From Telopea speciosissima (Eukaryota > Streptophyta > Magnoliopsida > Proteales > Proteaceae), in contig NC_057919.1 of the NCBI RefSeq assembly GCF_018873765.1, forward strand, positions 71,799,984 to 71,863,983: a stretch of DNA of 64,000 nt, in the 5' to 3' direction. The translations under genes were made by a program, and so were the position numbers. Shown here piece by piece: positions 40,231 through 52,526 of this stretch (position 1 is its first letter; each line of letters opens with the position of its first letter). Below the pieces are notes generated by a model. It searched no databases, was not told the origin of the DNA, and worked only from the letters and a program-made list of their open reading frames with translations.

Positions 40231-42850
40231 TTATACTTGCATGCATGCAATAGTCCATGATCCCTATCCCCGTGGTATAAGCTTTTCCATGTTTACATCC
40301 ATGACATGAATCTTGCATATCTACGTACATGCATGTCATGCATATTCTTAGCCATTGTTTGCAAGTTTGCCAGCATGCATCTTATTTTCTAATTCTTACA
40401 ACTTTCATTACATGCATCATCCTGCCATGCTTAAAGTAGTGTCATTCATGCTTAGATCCCATAGATTTGAGTCCCTTATTTTACTTTCCCGTATACTAAC
40501 CCTTACCTTGCAACTAGTCCTCCGGGTATGTGTTTCTCATCCTCCTTTGTACTGTACTTTCTTACTTTTTTTTTCTTTCACTTTTACTTCTTCCAAAAGC
40601 AATAGGAAAACCGGCAAGTCCAGGCAGACTAGGGTGCCTAATACCTTCCTCATACCATAACTTGACTTGTACCCAGACCAACAGACCATTTGTCCCCAAA
40701 AGGGCGTATCCATGAGAGTCATTACATTACAATTTTGGGTCCTAGACCGTCCTCTAGGTGAAGACTCCCTACATGCATTTTTCACCTCTCTCTTCTCTTC
40801 CTCCAAAACAAAACAGGTTGGGATGAGGTGGAGGACGCATGGCGATCCCCCGCCGCGGCCCTTTGTCCTCACACTCATCCATCCTTGAGACCATTTCAGT
40901 AAGATGACGTTAATGCGGTTTACCCATTCATTTCCCCAATTGAGTCCATCCAAGTCCATGTCTCTAGTATAGTTTATCCTCGAGTCTGCTCTAATCTTAT
41001 GTCAATAGTGCGGTTTACCCCTTTCATCCCCTTCAAGTCTACTCCAATTTTATGTCACTAGTACGGTTTATACTTCCTTATAAGCAAACTCTCCCAAACT
41101 TATTCAACTACTCAGGACAATAACATTCCCACAACATTTGAATATCGTGCATAGGACAAGATTAATTCCCTACTGCACCTTTTCCAAAAACCTCCATTTG
41201 CTTAAAACTATACATTCCCTTAGTTGTTAATCTTGTGCACAAGATAAAAATGATTCCCAACAACACATTATTTTGGAAACATTTACGCATGAGCGTTTGA
41301 TTAGGATAGAACATAATCCTGGTAGCCGCTTCCCAGGTTATTTGACTTCCACTCATTTTCTTAGGACATGACAATTCCCTTGGCATCTCAATTCTGTGTA
41401 TAGGGCACTCCTTTAATATATTGTGCTGAAAAAATTCATGGTTATTTTCTTTGACTTTCGTCCACTACATACTCAAAGAGGGGCATTCTATAGACCACCC
41501 ACCTTGCTGCTAGTAATTGGAGTCCAAAGCATTTTATAGTGTTTTGTACTGTGGAAAATTAACATTTTTCCCCTGTAATGTATAGGAGGCCCAAACATTT
41601 CCAAAACAGGCTGGAACTTTCTGGATAACATAATTATATGTTATTAATGCATCTCCTAAAATTTTGTGCAAATCAAACACTATTTGGCCACCATTACATC
41701 AAACCCTAATTATGTGGGCCCTACCTACTTTGGGGCACAAATTTGATTGTGTCCCTATCCAATCTATGGTGTATCTTTACATAATTGATTATATCATTCA
41801 AAATTCCTTCCAATGATGTGTGGATTGTCAAAATCTGACAGTCGGATCTCCCAAAAGCTTGCTGAAAAAAGCAATCATACTATGAGTCGGCCCGCTATAA
41901 GCACAAATCACGCTATGTTCCCGGAAGAATCTATGGTTTATGTTTATATCATTGGAAAGTAGACTCAAAATTCTTTCCAACAATATACATATCATAAAAA
42001 TCATCTGGAATCAACCTCGGAAGTCAGACGAAGAAGCCACCAAGGCACAGGGCCCATTTCTTGGGCACTTGAGATGCTACCATGTGGTAGCATCCCAGAC
42101 CTAGAAATTGGTGGTGCCGCCTAGCCCTAAGTGGCTCCACAGATGCTCCCCTCTTTTTCTTTCTCCCTTCTATATTTCTTCACTCCCTATAAATAGGGTC
42201 CTTAGTTCATTTGAAATATTATCCCTCAGAGCTATAAGTTTCTGATTTTATGAGTCTTCAAGATCAGGCTCTGTCCTCTCTCATGGCTTAGTCCATCGAT
42301 AGTCTCGCGTAAAAGCCAAAAACCATTAGAGAAATATTGAAATTTAGAGGGAAGCCCACAAAAAGCTAGAGAGAGCAGAAATTTTACAATAAATTTCAAA
42401 TTTTCCTAGGAGTACTGAATTACTATCAAACAACCCAGAAGTGTCGAAATTCCCAAAAAAAAAATTGTCGGTTGTGCCCTAAAAAGTCAATTTTCTCTTT
42501 GCTCCCAAATTTCACCTGAAGGTCCAATTGGTCCCATATTGCAGCAAAAGTGCCCAAAATCTATAGTAAGCGCCACATATGCCTATTTTTTGTCTCAAAA
42601 AGTGGATTTCCTTTCTCATCTTTTACTGGTTCGAGAAGTGCCGAATTAATCTCGGATCACTGTGGAAGTGCCGAAATTTCCTAAAATTCCACCGTCAAGC
42701 CCAATTTGGGCCCCAAAAAGGTATTTTTCTCTCCCATCTCTTATTGCATGTATTTAATCAGTTTTTCACATAGATTGTGACTATGAAGACGGTTTTGCAA
42801 ATTGTGCTCGAATTAAGGCATTTTTCCCTAATCAGGGTTATGCTTAGACC
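40231..42850. other. AT-rich, repeat-like stretch without recognised genes
   Basis: Contains a TATA-like ctataaataggg at 42187-42198 with a downstream leader-like stretch, which suggests another LTR. Open frames are short and carry no recognisable domain. Confidence 0.4.
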
Positions 42851-43398
42851 TAGGGGTGCAAGTTTGGCCCTGTTGGCCCGAACCTGCCCTGGCCCGCCCT
42901 GAGCCCGAACAGGGCCTGGGCTGAGATATTTGGCCCTAAGGGCGAGTCAGGGTTGGAAATTTTTTACCCTGAGTCAGGGTCGGGTCGGGCTAGGGTTGAG
43001 GTATCGGGCTAAGCTTGGCCCGGCCCGGCTCGATCCTGATTTAAGTTATACTATAAGATATATATTGATTTAATACATACATTATAAACTTTAAACGTCA
43101 CCCACATTTTTTTTTATATAATATACTATATATGAAGACAATAAGTGATATAATTCATTTTATTATAGTGTTATTTTATGTAAAATTGATAATGTTCTCC
43201 CCAACCCATGCATTTCTTTCCCCCTTCCCATGATCAGGGCCAATCAGGGTCAGCCCGACTCAACCCTAAGGGCGGGTCAGGGTTGAATTATTCTGGCCCT
43301 GAGTCGGGGTCGGGTCGGGCCTGGGCCCAGCTAAAGGGACTTAGGGTTGGGCTAGGGTTCTATAAAACCCAGCCCAACCCGACCCTCTTATAGCCCTA
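42851..43398. mobile_element. hAT-like non-autonomous element, 548 bp
   Basis: Begins taggggtgcaagtttggccc and ends in the inverted agccctac type terminus. Interior ends are rich in gggtcggg/ggccctga repeats in opposite orientations. The 8-bp flanks cttagacc (42843-42850) and cttaggcc (43399-43406) match at 7 of 8 bases, the size expected for hAT. No transposase. Confidence 0.72.
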
Positions 43399-43406
43399 CT
43401 TAGGCC

Positions 43407-44196
43407 ATTGCCATGTTTATACTTCTATAATGGGTTAGACTTAATATATGCAGTTTTCAAATCTCTTGCATGCCATTATGATGCCAATTTGAAAAATACC
43501 TACATTTTCATACACCTATAAGATTGTTTTTACCGAAAATAGTCATGGTAATGCGGAAGCACTTCCATAACTTTTCAAAATGATTTTCAAAGTATATATC
43601 ATATCATATCCTATCATACTATTATATAAAAGCACGTTGTGGCAAATCTTTCAGTTACCTACTCTACCCTTCATTCTTATCTAAAATTCCATTCTTCAAT
43701 TCTTAATCTTTATGTCATTCTTTCTTATAATTTCATAATCTTAGATACCCTTAGTATTAATTAATATTAATAATATTTATTATTATTTAAAGTAAATATC
43801 TCCACAAAATTAGATTTACCAAAAGTAAATCGAATCTCTCACGTTTCCTTATTTTCCTCTCTTTTTTCTCTTCTCTATCCCACTTTCCTTTTCCTTTCCC
43901 TTTTATCTATTTTTTTTGGAAAACTTAGCTACTAAAAAATTAATCCCCTTATTACCTTCAATCTTTCACGTTTTTTTACCAAAAATAAATAAAATAAAAT
44001 CTTTCACGTTTCATTCTTTATCTCATATATTCTATAAGAATCCTTCTTGAATTGGCTACTTTTTCACTGGTCCACTTTATCCTTCTTTCTTAGTATAAAT
44101 TTCATCTTTCTTGTCTTTACTTATTATTTTGCCATACATTGTGGTACCCCCTTTTTTTTTTTTTAAATATTTATGTAAAATCAATTGAAATAATTA
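43407..44196. other. AT-rich spacer
   Basis: Low-complexity T-rich sequence. No gene or repeat structure is recognised. Confidence 0.5.
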
Positions 44197-44883
44197 ATAA
44201 TTAATGGGAAATTTACATATACCACCCCTGAGGTTTGACAAAAGGATATTTTCACCCCCCAGTTTTGGAAAATTTTGCGTACCCCCCTGAGGTTTGCAAA
44301 CGGTAACAAATAAGCCCATTCCGTCAGTTCATGACTAACACTGTTAAAAATTAGACTTGAACTGACGGAATTGCCCTTACAAGAAAAAAAGAAAAAGAAA
44401 AAAGAAAAATCACCTGCAACTCATCTTCCCCCATCGATTTTGGGGAAGTTGAGCTGCTAGCATCCCTTTCTCTCCTCCTCTCTCTCTCTCTCCCTCTCTT
44501 GTCAAGTACTCTACCGTCTTCTCTTCCCTAAATCTAAATCTCTAATGGGGAAAAAGAAGTACCTGGTCTTCTTTTTCCAATAGATTCACAAGAAACTTTA
44601 AAGCCAGGTGAAGGAAAACATGAGAAAGTACTAGAATCCTCCCTCCCCTGTTCTATACATACAGGAATCTGTGTCCTTCCTCCACAATGTTCAAGAAGTT
44701 TTACGCCAACCATCAAGCAATCTGTGAAGAGTTCTCTGCAATTCGTGTCAATCCCTAAACAAAACCTAAATCAGTGGCAATTTCGATCATCCCAACCTTC
44801 TTTGATGGCCGACGAACCATCTATGATCCATTCAACAACTTTCCCTTCTCAACCTCCCTATCTATTCCTCATCCCAAGCTTCT

Positions 44884-45265
44884 TTGTTTGAATTTTGTAA
44901 AATGGTGAAGGACAGACTGACATTGCCTCTCCTTGTCGATCTCTGTGAGAAAACTGGATTAGTTTCTCCACCATGCTTCATGCTGCTCCTGACTGAACTT
45001 AAGTTTCAAATTATGGATTTTCTTCCAGGTGTAGATACAGCAAAGATTGGCTGTATTTGTTTTGAACTGTGATACCTATCATCAAACGATGATCTGTGGA
45101 AGCAGAAATTTGCAAAATAGTTTGGATTTTCTGTGGCAGAGGGAATTGGAGGGAGCTAGAAGAAGAAGTTTGCTTCACTTTTTGAGAAGAAGAAGATGAG
45201 GAAGAGGAGGATGGGTACCATAAGGCCAATGAGATTACGGCCATATCCATTTGGGGATCCTTATT
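44884..45265 (+). pseudogene. F-box (SKIP22-like) gene fragment captured by the Mutator-like element
   Basis: Translation gives KMVKDRLTLPLLVDLCEKTG, then PPCFMLLLTELKFQIMDFLP and GVDTAKIGCICFEL, then after a stop YLSSNDDLWKQKFAK. The PPCFM-L-TEL-K-I-LPG-D-AK-GC-C pattern is the F-box of plant SKIP22-like proteins, and YLSSNDDLWKQKF is the segment just after it. In-frame stops interrupt at 45070, 45118 and about 45154. The fragment lacks the N-terminal ubiquitin-like part, so it cannot make an F-box adaptor. Family recognition is from memory of the motif and not from a search. Confidence 0.7.
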
Positions 45266-45289
45266 TTGTTTATCAGAGACCCTGCAGTT

Positions 45290-45674
45290 CTTGGACCTTT
45301 TGGTGGGCGCAGTGACGTTTGCCAATGAAACAACTACGTTTGCCAATGCCCAAATCGATTGGAAGGAGACCCCATAAGCCCATATCTTCAAAGCTGATCT
45401 TCCTGGGCTCAAAAATGAAGAAGTGAAGGTTGAAGTGGAAGAAGGCGGAGTTCTCCTGATCAGTGGAAAGCAGAGCAAAGAGCAAAAAGAGAAGAGTGAC
45501 TAGTGGCACCGAGTTGAGCATAGTAGTGGCAAGTTCCTGCGCAGGTATAGGTTGCCAGAGAATGCCAAGATTGATCAAGTGAAGGCTGCCATGGATAATG
45601 GAGTGCTCACTGTTACTGTGCTCAAGGAAGAAGTGAAGAAGCCAGAGGTGAAGGCCATTGAAATCTCTGGCTAG
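45290..45674 (+). pseudogene. Class I cytosolic small heat-shock protein fragment captured by the Mutator-like element
   Basis: One frame ending at the stop 45672-45674 gives TTTFANAQIDWKETP, then [20 protein letters not shown] (alpha-crystallin domain start), then [32 protein letters not shown] and the class I C-terminus VKAIEISG. Stops replace one codon just after KETP (45372) and one before WHRVE (45489), so no chaperone can be made. The 5' end of the gene, upstream of the usual FANARIDW region, is missing or unrecognisable. It follows the F-box fragment directly. Confidence 0.88.
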
Positions 45675-46095
45675 GAGTTCTCGTTCTGACGAGAGAGAGA
45701 GAGAGAAAGGAGGAGAGAAAGGGATGCCTGCAACTCATCTTCCCCAATTTGGGGAAGATGAGATGCAGGTGTTTTTTTTTTTTTTTTTCTTGTAAGGGCA
45801 ATTCCGTCAGTTCAAGTCTAATTTTTAACAATATTAGTTATGAACTGACGGAATGGACTTATTTGTTATCGTTTATAACCCTCAGGGTACGTAGAATTTT
45901 CCAAAATTGGGGGGTGAAAATATCCTTTCGTCAACCTCAGGGGTGGTATGTGTAAATTTCCCATAATTAATCCCAACCTATCGAACCGTCTTCTTCCCTT
46001 CACGATTTCTTTCGTAGTCTCTCTTTATACGTTCCTTCTCTCCCCCCCTCCCCGCCGATCTGTGTCGAAGTGGAGCTCGCTCTCTCTCCACCCCC

Positions 46096-46320
46096 GCAGA
46101 TTTGTGCGAATTACTTCTTCTTGAATAGGCTACCTCCGATGCTCATAAGGCGAGCTCTCTCTCTCTCTCTCTCTCTCTCCACCCTAGCAGATTTGTGCGA
46201 ATTACTTCGTCTTGAATAGGCTACCTCCGATGCTCATAAGGCTCCCATTCTCCCAGTTAAGAGCCATTACCTCGTCTTGGGGAGGCAACCTGTCAATGCT
46301 CATAAGGCTCCCATTGTCCC
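46096..46320. repeat. Tandem repeat of about 91 bp with CT-rich spacer
   Basis: The unit gcagatttgtgcgaattact...cttgaataggctacctccgatgctcataaggc occurs at 46096 and 46187, and a shorter partial copy ends near 46315. A (CT)n tract lies at 46155-46179. The C/T-rich, leader-like character suggests a duplicated 5' UTR piece. Confidence 0.6.
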
Positions 46321-47672
46321 GATCAAGAACCAGGTACCGTCGTCGTCCTAGGAAATTTAGGGTTATTATAACTCACACATCCATCTTCTTTCTGCTTTCT
46401 CACATAGGATTGTTTTCTTCAGAGTTCGATTGTGATTTTAAAGATTATTGGGATCAATGATTTCAATATTTGATTTTTAGTGGTTGGACACCGGTCAATT
46501 GTTATTCATTTCATATTAGTATTATATGGGTTTTGGCATGTATTCCAAACTTCAGCTGGTACATTATACCAATCTTCTATATTTAATGTTTCTCAATTTG
46601 CTACAGTGATTTTTTTTCTTTCTCTGGGTGGAATGGTGATTTTGATATCTTCATGCTTCAACAATTCGTGGTGGAGTAATTTTCTTGTATTTCAGGTATT
46701 CTTTTGCTTGTTTGGTTTGCTTTTGGCTTTCACTAGTTTTTGGGTGGAATGTTGATTTTTTTGTTTTTTGCTTGTTTGGTTTGCTATAGTTAATTTATTT
46801 TTTCCTGGGTGGAATGGTGATTTTGATATCTTCATGCTTCAACAATTCTTGGTGGAGTAATTTCCTTGTATTTCAGGTATTCTTTTGCTTGGTTTTCTAA
46901 AATATGAAAATCAAGATTGATCAATTTAGGTTCTCTTTCAATCTGAACTGTGTTCCTTTAAATTACCTGATTAGATTTTGCTTTTTCTACGGTAAGGTTC
47001 ATAAGGTGTTTTCTCTTCTGAATATGATTCGAGTGTCTCATTTTGCAATTTCTGTGTTCGTTAAACGTTTACATTTTTTTTTCTTTGGAAGTTTAACGTG
47101 TTGCTGAAGAACTCAATTTATGCTTACCATTTTGTAATGGTTTTGCATTTTTTTCCCTTTCCATTTTCTCCCCCTTCCATCCTTGACTGGTTGCCTAAAT
47201 ATTAGTATTCATGAATTTGAGGTTTATTACAATAGTGTTATTCAGAACATCAATTTTTCCTGTTTTTAAGTTGATTTGGTGGATGATGTGGGACTTCCAA
47301 ATGAATATCTAACCTGTTGGCTTTGTTTAGCTCAAGATGTGGGTCTTTTGATCCTACCTATTAGATCAACGGAATCATTTTGATTATCGACTATAGAGGA
47401 TGCTATGTTCATAGAATAAAACATTAAATGCTACCTAAAGATCAATTATTTGAGACCTGCAATTATGTAAAGGTAGGAAACAAAGAAAAAGGTCCAAGGA
47501 GATATCTAGGCTTCACGAATGGATTAAAACCAAGTCAGAGATTGTATGTCCGCAATATATGTAGCAATAGTCGATGTTATTGGTGCTGATAAATACTGTA
47601 AAATTTGTTTTAGCATATTCAATTTTGTCTTGTGTTGCTTAACCCGTTGTGCTTGATTTGTATCTTCTCTAG
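46321..47672. other. T-rich spacer or intron-like sequence upstream of the anoctamin exons
   Basis: T-rich with long stretches resembling introns. A diverged direct repeat (about 46616-46700 and 46800-46880; ggtggaatggtgattttgat) is present. No further anoctamin exon was found. Confidence 0.4.
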
Positions 47673-48098
47673 ATCATGGCAGCTATTGGGACTTCCAATT
47701 TTCTTCATATGCATTACATCATGGCCTGTATTGTTCTTCCAGTTCTGGAAGCGTAAGAACTCTGCTCTTTTAGCCAAGTATTTAGTTATCACCATCTATT
47801 TCCTAGCTGTTAGGTCACATTTTCATCAATAAAGGCTAATATCTTTTAAATTCTTGTTAAGATGGCTGAAAAGTTATTTAGCGGAAGTGGAAAGGAACTC
47901 CGTCCAGTCCTCTGTGGAGCTCATGAAGAAATCAGGGACCAATAACCAAAAAGAAGCTTTTCGAAGAGACAAGTGGTTTGGTCATCTTCTACGATTCAGA
48001 AATGATGCAATTGTTATCTCAAGTATAATTTGTCTTCAATTGCCATTTGAGCTGGCTTATGCTCATCTATATGAAGTTCTTGGGTCCGATGTGATGAA
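47673..48098 (+). pseudogene. Two adjacent exons of an anoctamin-like (TMEM16) gene
   Basis: Exon 47673-47777 encodes [20 protein letters not shown] and RKNSALLAK. Exon 47862-48098 (79 codons) encodes SSVELMKKSG, WFGHLLRFRNDAIVISSIIC and LQLPFELAYAHLYEVLGSDV. Splice sites are clean (ag|atcatgg, aa|gtattt, ttaag|atgg, aa|gtaaga) and phases join. These correspond to membrane segments in the middle of plant anoctamin-like proteins, a family of ion channels/lipid scramblases. A full gene needs about 600 residues. Neither the N-terminal nor the later transmembrane exons are visible nearby, so this is a fragment or a gene with very remote exons. The pieces themselves show no disabling mutation. Confidence 0.72.
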
Positions 48099-50627
48099 GT
48101 AAGAAATCCAAGTTGCATTTGGCTTCTCCCATCCCATAAAAGGTTATTTTGTTATTATGCATCAGCGCCATTGAATAATCTTAAGATTACATGTAATTCT
48201 TTCATTTGCTATTACTGTAATATGTCTTCTGCAACAATTTTTCCTCTCCCTAATTGGCAAAATCGTTGTTGTTCACTAACTTTGATCGGTGATTCCTCTG
48301 TGGTGGCTCTAGGCTGAATATTTTACTATTTCTTTAACTTGCAATCTGGAATCATTTTTCTAATCTGAGCATTATGTCAGCGAACAATCTTATTTACCAT
48401 TTGAATATTCAGAGTTGAACAGGGTATTCTTCCATGAATTAACCTTTGAATTACTTCTTAATTTATCTAGTCCCAGAAGCCCTTTTTTTATTCTTCCACA
48501 CCTCTTCGTATGATTTGAGGATTTTCTTTTTCTTCCTGCATTTATTTCTTTACCTTCAAATGCTTAAAAGTTAAAAGTAGTCTTCAATAGCATATGGTTG
48601 GTTTTTCCTCTCATTATGTTCTGTAATATTGATCCCTCCTCTGTCTTAACCATAAGAAGTAGAAAATGCTTATGATATTCCTGTTTCTTTTCATTTTAAA
48701 TGTATATTCGTCTTTTTTTTTTTTTTTTTTCTTTTTTGGGTTTTGGATGCAGGAATGTTTATTGTGTGCTCTGGGTCATAACGAACAATGCTTTCATTTC
48801 TATTTTGTTTTTTTAAACTTTTTCAAGAAAAAGGTGCTGTTTAAGCTTTAGAATCATTACTCATGAGAAAAGGTTCATGAAACTAATCTTGAAGTGAGTC
48901 GATGGATCGTTTAAAGTACAATTTTATACCATATTGTGAATCTCTTAGTATAACCCTTGTGTTCTACACATTTTTTAATCTGTAGGAAAAGGATAACCCA
49001 AACAGGTATTGGTTTTCTGTCAAATTATCAAACCAATCAATTGTATTCAAGGTGGATGGATTTTGAACCAGTTCACAATCAGGCTCAATTAAGAAGCAAG
49101 AGTGTTATCATTATCATATGTCTGTGGGTTGTGGTGCTGGTCTATTTATGAAGGCAAACTGGTTTAGGAGTTACTAAAGACACTGGTAAATGTAAATCAC
49201 ATGGAAGTGCTGAGGTAGAAACAATCAGTAAAACTTATTTTGGAAGCAAATTTGGGATTAGCCATTGGAGTCCCTGCATTTATGTGGGGATTTTTGGCTT
49301 TTGCTCATATAGGACATGAGGGTTGTGGCTTGCAATTGAAGGGCTGCTAGAATTATACCATGTGGCACAATCAACAAGTCAAGTTCTGTCAAGTTTCACC
49401 TAGGAAAAATATTGTATATACAGTGATCCATATGATTGAAATTTGACTTCAAAATTTGACAGATGGTGGTTAATCCACATATGGTCCCACAGCTTGAATT
49501 GCCACATTCTAATGTACACAGGGGTCAAAATCAATACCCAAACTAAGCTTACTAGGCCCTTGCACCAAATTACAATAAGAATAAGGTAATAAGGACTTGC
49601 CAGGGATCAGAAGAGACACGAACAAAACAGTAGCAGAGAAATTCTGGGCAAATAAGAAGACAATTTGAGGATACAAGGAAAAGTAACTCTCAAACACCAA
49701 TTTAGATTAATGCCAAACTTGAATTGACTAAACTAATAGGTGGTCTGAACTTTGAAGTTGAGTTAGGGCCATTTTCTCAACTTTCATATCAAGTCCAATT
49801 GGGCCAAATTGCTGCTCTGGTCAGTGTTCAGATAGCAGAAATAACAGGTTTAGTAGAGAGATAAAAAGAACTCAAATTGCAAAAGAATACAGAGATCTGA
49901 ATAAGATGATGCCTACGGAATCTCAAAACAGTAAACCATATCCATTCTTGAAAAAAAATTGATACCCATTTCCTATGATGAGGAATTTTTCTTATGGTAT
50001 GTCCATGTGATTAGGCTATGGTAGGAGCCAAGATTGTTGGATCTTTAACTCATTGCATTACAATATATAATAGGAATCTATACCACTCTTCATTCTTTTA
50101 GGTATCCTATTGGTAGCTTATGCTCGCTTATAAAGTTATCAATAGTATATAGTCAATAATTAACTTAATTACTAAATTTTTTTTCATGCTATGTCTCCAG
50201 TTCTATTTAGATCACTATTGCTTGTGCTTTTCAGTTTGTTTCATGAAATGTGCTTTTCAGTTGCATAATGGGTCTAGAAGAGAAGTTTCTTTCATGTTTT
50301 AAATCTTATTGAAATGATGTTCAAGGGTGTGGCCCAAGTACTACATTTCCTGTTAGTAGAGAGCTCTTTCAGTTCTATTATAGCTGGTACATGTCTGGCA
50401 GTTCAGGAAATTGTTATTTTCTCTTGCAAAGCTACTAAACATTTCTCTGTTTAAAAGAATTTTTTTCATCGTCTACTACTCAAGAAAGAATAAAGAAGTT
50501 GCTTTCATGTTTTAAGTCTTAATAGGGGTTCCTTGAAGGGGTACATGTTTGTTAGTTCCTGTTGAATTCGTGCAAAATTTTCACTTGAAGGTTGCAAACT
50601 TACAACCATCATCCAGGAAGTTCCTGT
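48099..50627. other. Spacer without recognised genes
   Basis: T-rich and intron-like. Short open frames have no recognisable domain. No repeat could be paired within the window. Confidence 0.4.
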
Positions 50628-50825
50628 CATAGTTGTCAAGGCGTCGCCTAGGCGTCCAGGCGCCTTGGTCGACTTGGGCGCCTTGCCTTGTTCGCCTAGT
50701 TGGTGTCGCCTTGAACTTTGGCCCTCTCCACCGCCTTGGATCGCCTCACCGCCGTGACAACTATGGTTCCTGTTGCTCGTATACCTAAATCTGAGCCCGG
50801 ATATGTTCTTGATAAGCGCAATCTG
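50616..50825 (+). pseudogene. Exon-like stretch split by the MITE
   Basis: Leaving out the MITE and one duplication, an acceptor-like atccag is followed by EVPVARIPKSEPGYVLDKRN in frame, and then a GTTAGT donor-like site. The protein is not recognised. The stretch is short and may be chance. Confidence 0.3.
50628..50765. mobile_element. 138-bp hAT-type MITE
   Basis: Termini catagttgtcaaggcg and cgccgtgacaactatg are inverted repeats of each other. The interior is a gcgcctagg-rich fold-back. An 8-bp duplication, gttcctgt, flanks it at 50620-50627 and 50766-50773, as expected for hAT elements. It lies inside a short open stretch that looks like an exon. Confidence 0.88.
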
Positions 50826-52500
50826 GTTAGTCTTCCCCCCCCCTTCTTCGAGTCATTTTTTGTTTCTTTACTTGTGTCCATTCTCTTTGATCTAATAAGC
50901 AATGAGTCCTCAGGTTGAAATTCTTAGGGTTTTGCTTCTTCGATAGCTATGTCATGTGCGGGAGTTATGTTTCAAACTTTTGGTGGAGACGTGGTGTTGT
51001 GTTTTTAGCGAAACAATTTTTATTCTTCAACATACGCATTGATTTTGGAATGAGTTAGGCAGTCTTCAATTACATAGGAAAATACCATTGTCTTCAGTCT
51101 CATCGAGAGGCAAAGGTTCCCTCTTACGATGAATCTTCATTGAAAATTCCAGGGTTTTGGGGAACTTTTGTTCAGTATATTGTCAAGGAAACAGAGGTGA
51201 TACCAGCCAAGGTCTTTCAAGCTTGTCTTCTTCTTTCTTATATCTTTTCATTTTATCACTTTTTGAATCTCTGTTTTTATATGATTTTTTTTTTTTAATT
51301 TGGGATAAAAAATGAGATTGTATGGAATGGATGGAAGTGATGATTCTTTCCCCAATTGCTCGACTCTGATGATACTAAGCTATTATCTCTATTTTTCAAT
51401 TATTATTTTTTTTTAAGTTGTTCTTCTCTATTTCATTAGCTTAGGTCAATTAATCTGAAACGAATGGATGGGAGGTGATGACAATTTTCCCATATTATTG
51501 ACACTGATTCAAACTGTTCTGTTTAATCATCTCCAAATCTTTGGAGATTTATAAGCCAGATTTCTGATCCTTTCCAATGGTTTTAAGCATTCTCAATTTT
51601 GAATTTTGATGGTTTATGTTGTATTGGAATTATCAATCTTCCTGTGAATTTTGAATCAAGAAAATTTCTTTGCATTGGATTGACAGGGGGAGGGGGAGAT
51701 TTTTCCCTTACCACACTGGAGCAACCAATTGAAAGTGTTTGTATATTCCAGGGTAAAACATCGAACAAAAAGCTCAGATATGTTGTTGGTATTTCCAAAC
51801 TTCTTCTTGGAGTTTTGGGTTTGAAAGATCAAGTTCCATCTCCTTGAACATTAGAATCTCTTTCAAATTAGAAAATTTAGATATTCTATTAATTTTTGGC
51901 ATGAACAGTATTGATTCAGCCAGAATTTGATTGGTCAAAACCAATTTTAATCTAACTTGTCGATCAACAAATCATTCCTAATTTTTTAAACCGTGGGAGA
52001 GAAGCTATGGACAATGACTTTCTTGATGTTGTATTGTAATCCTCTCTCTCCATTGAAGACCTCGCTCAACCTTCTCCAAGTTCACAATCAGGAGAATGAA
52101 TTCTTCACAAAACTTGTCTTCTGCGGCTGCAACTGGGAGTGGCGCTATCACCCAAACCAACATGATCCAAAGCAGAACCTCAACCAAGTCATCAACTCTA
52201 TACAGAAGACTCTTAGTCTTCTCCATTAGCTTCACCTCATTGTTTCCTCTTTAAGCGTGGCTTCTCAACCCCCTTCCCTGCAACGCCTGTAAATAGATAT
52301 ACCACAGATCTAGCCAACTTATTTTTTTTTAATCATTTGATTCTTTTTCTTCGTATGCATTCAAATGCCTTCACTTTTAGTTTCTGTGTTATATTGTAGC
52401 CTTGGATTTGGAAGCAGTGGTTTATTGTTCTTTATTAATTCATCGGTTTTATATAATTTGCTGGTATTTGTAAGCTAATGTGTAGAAGAAAATATTTGCA
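50826..52500. other. Spacer without recognised genes
   Basis: AT-rich. Short frames at 51599-51847 and 51993-52229 have no recognisable motif. Confidence 0.4.
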
Positions 52501-52526
52501 ATTGCTGGTGTTTTAGTTTAATCCAT

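Larger units (their letters stand above)
44206..45962. mobile_element. Pack-MULE-type element carrying two host gene fragments
   Basis: Terminal inverted repeats of about 180 bp (44206-44390 and 45780-45962) begin gggaaatttacatataccac and are flanked by a perfect 9-bp duplication, ataattaat (44197-44205 and 45963-45971). That is diagnostic for the Mutator superfamily. No transposase is present. Inside are an F-box-type fragment and a class I small heat-shock protein fragment, both on the plus strand and unrelated to each other. Non-autonomous, mobilised in trans. Confidence 0.92.
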
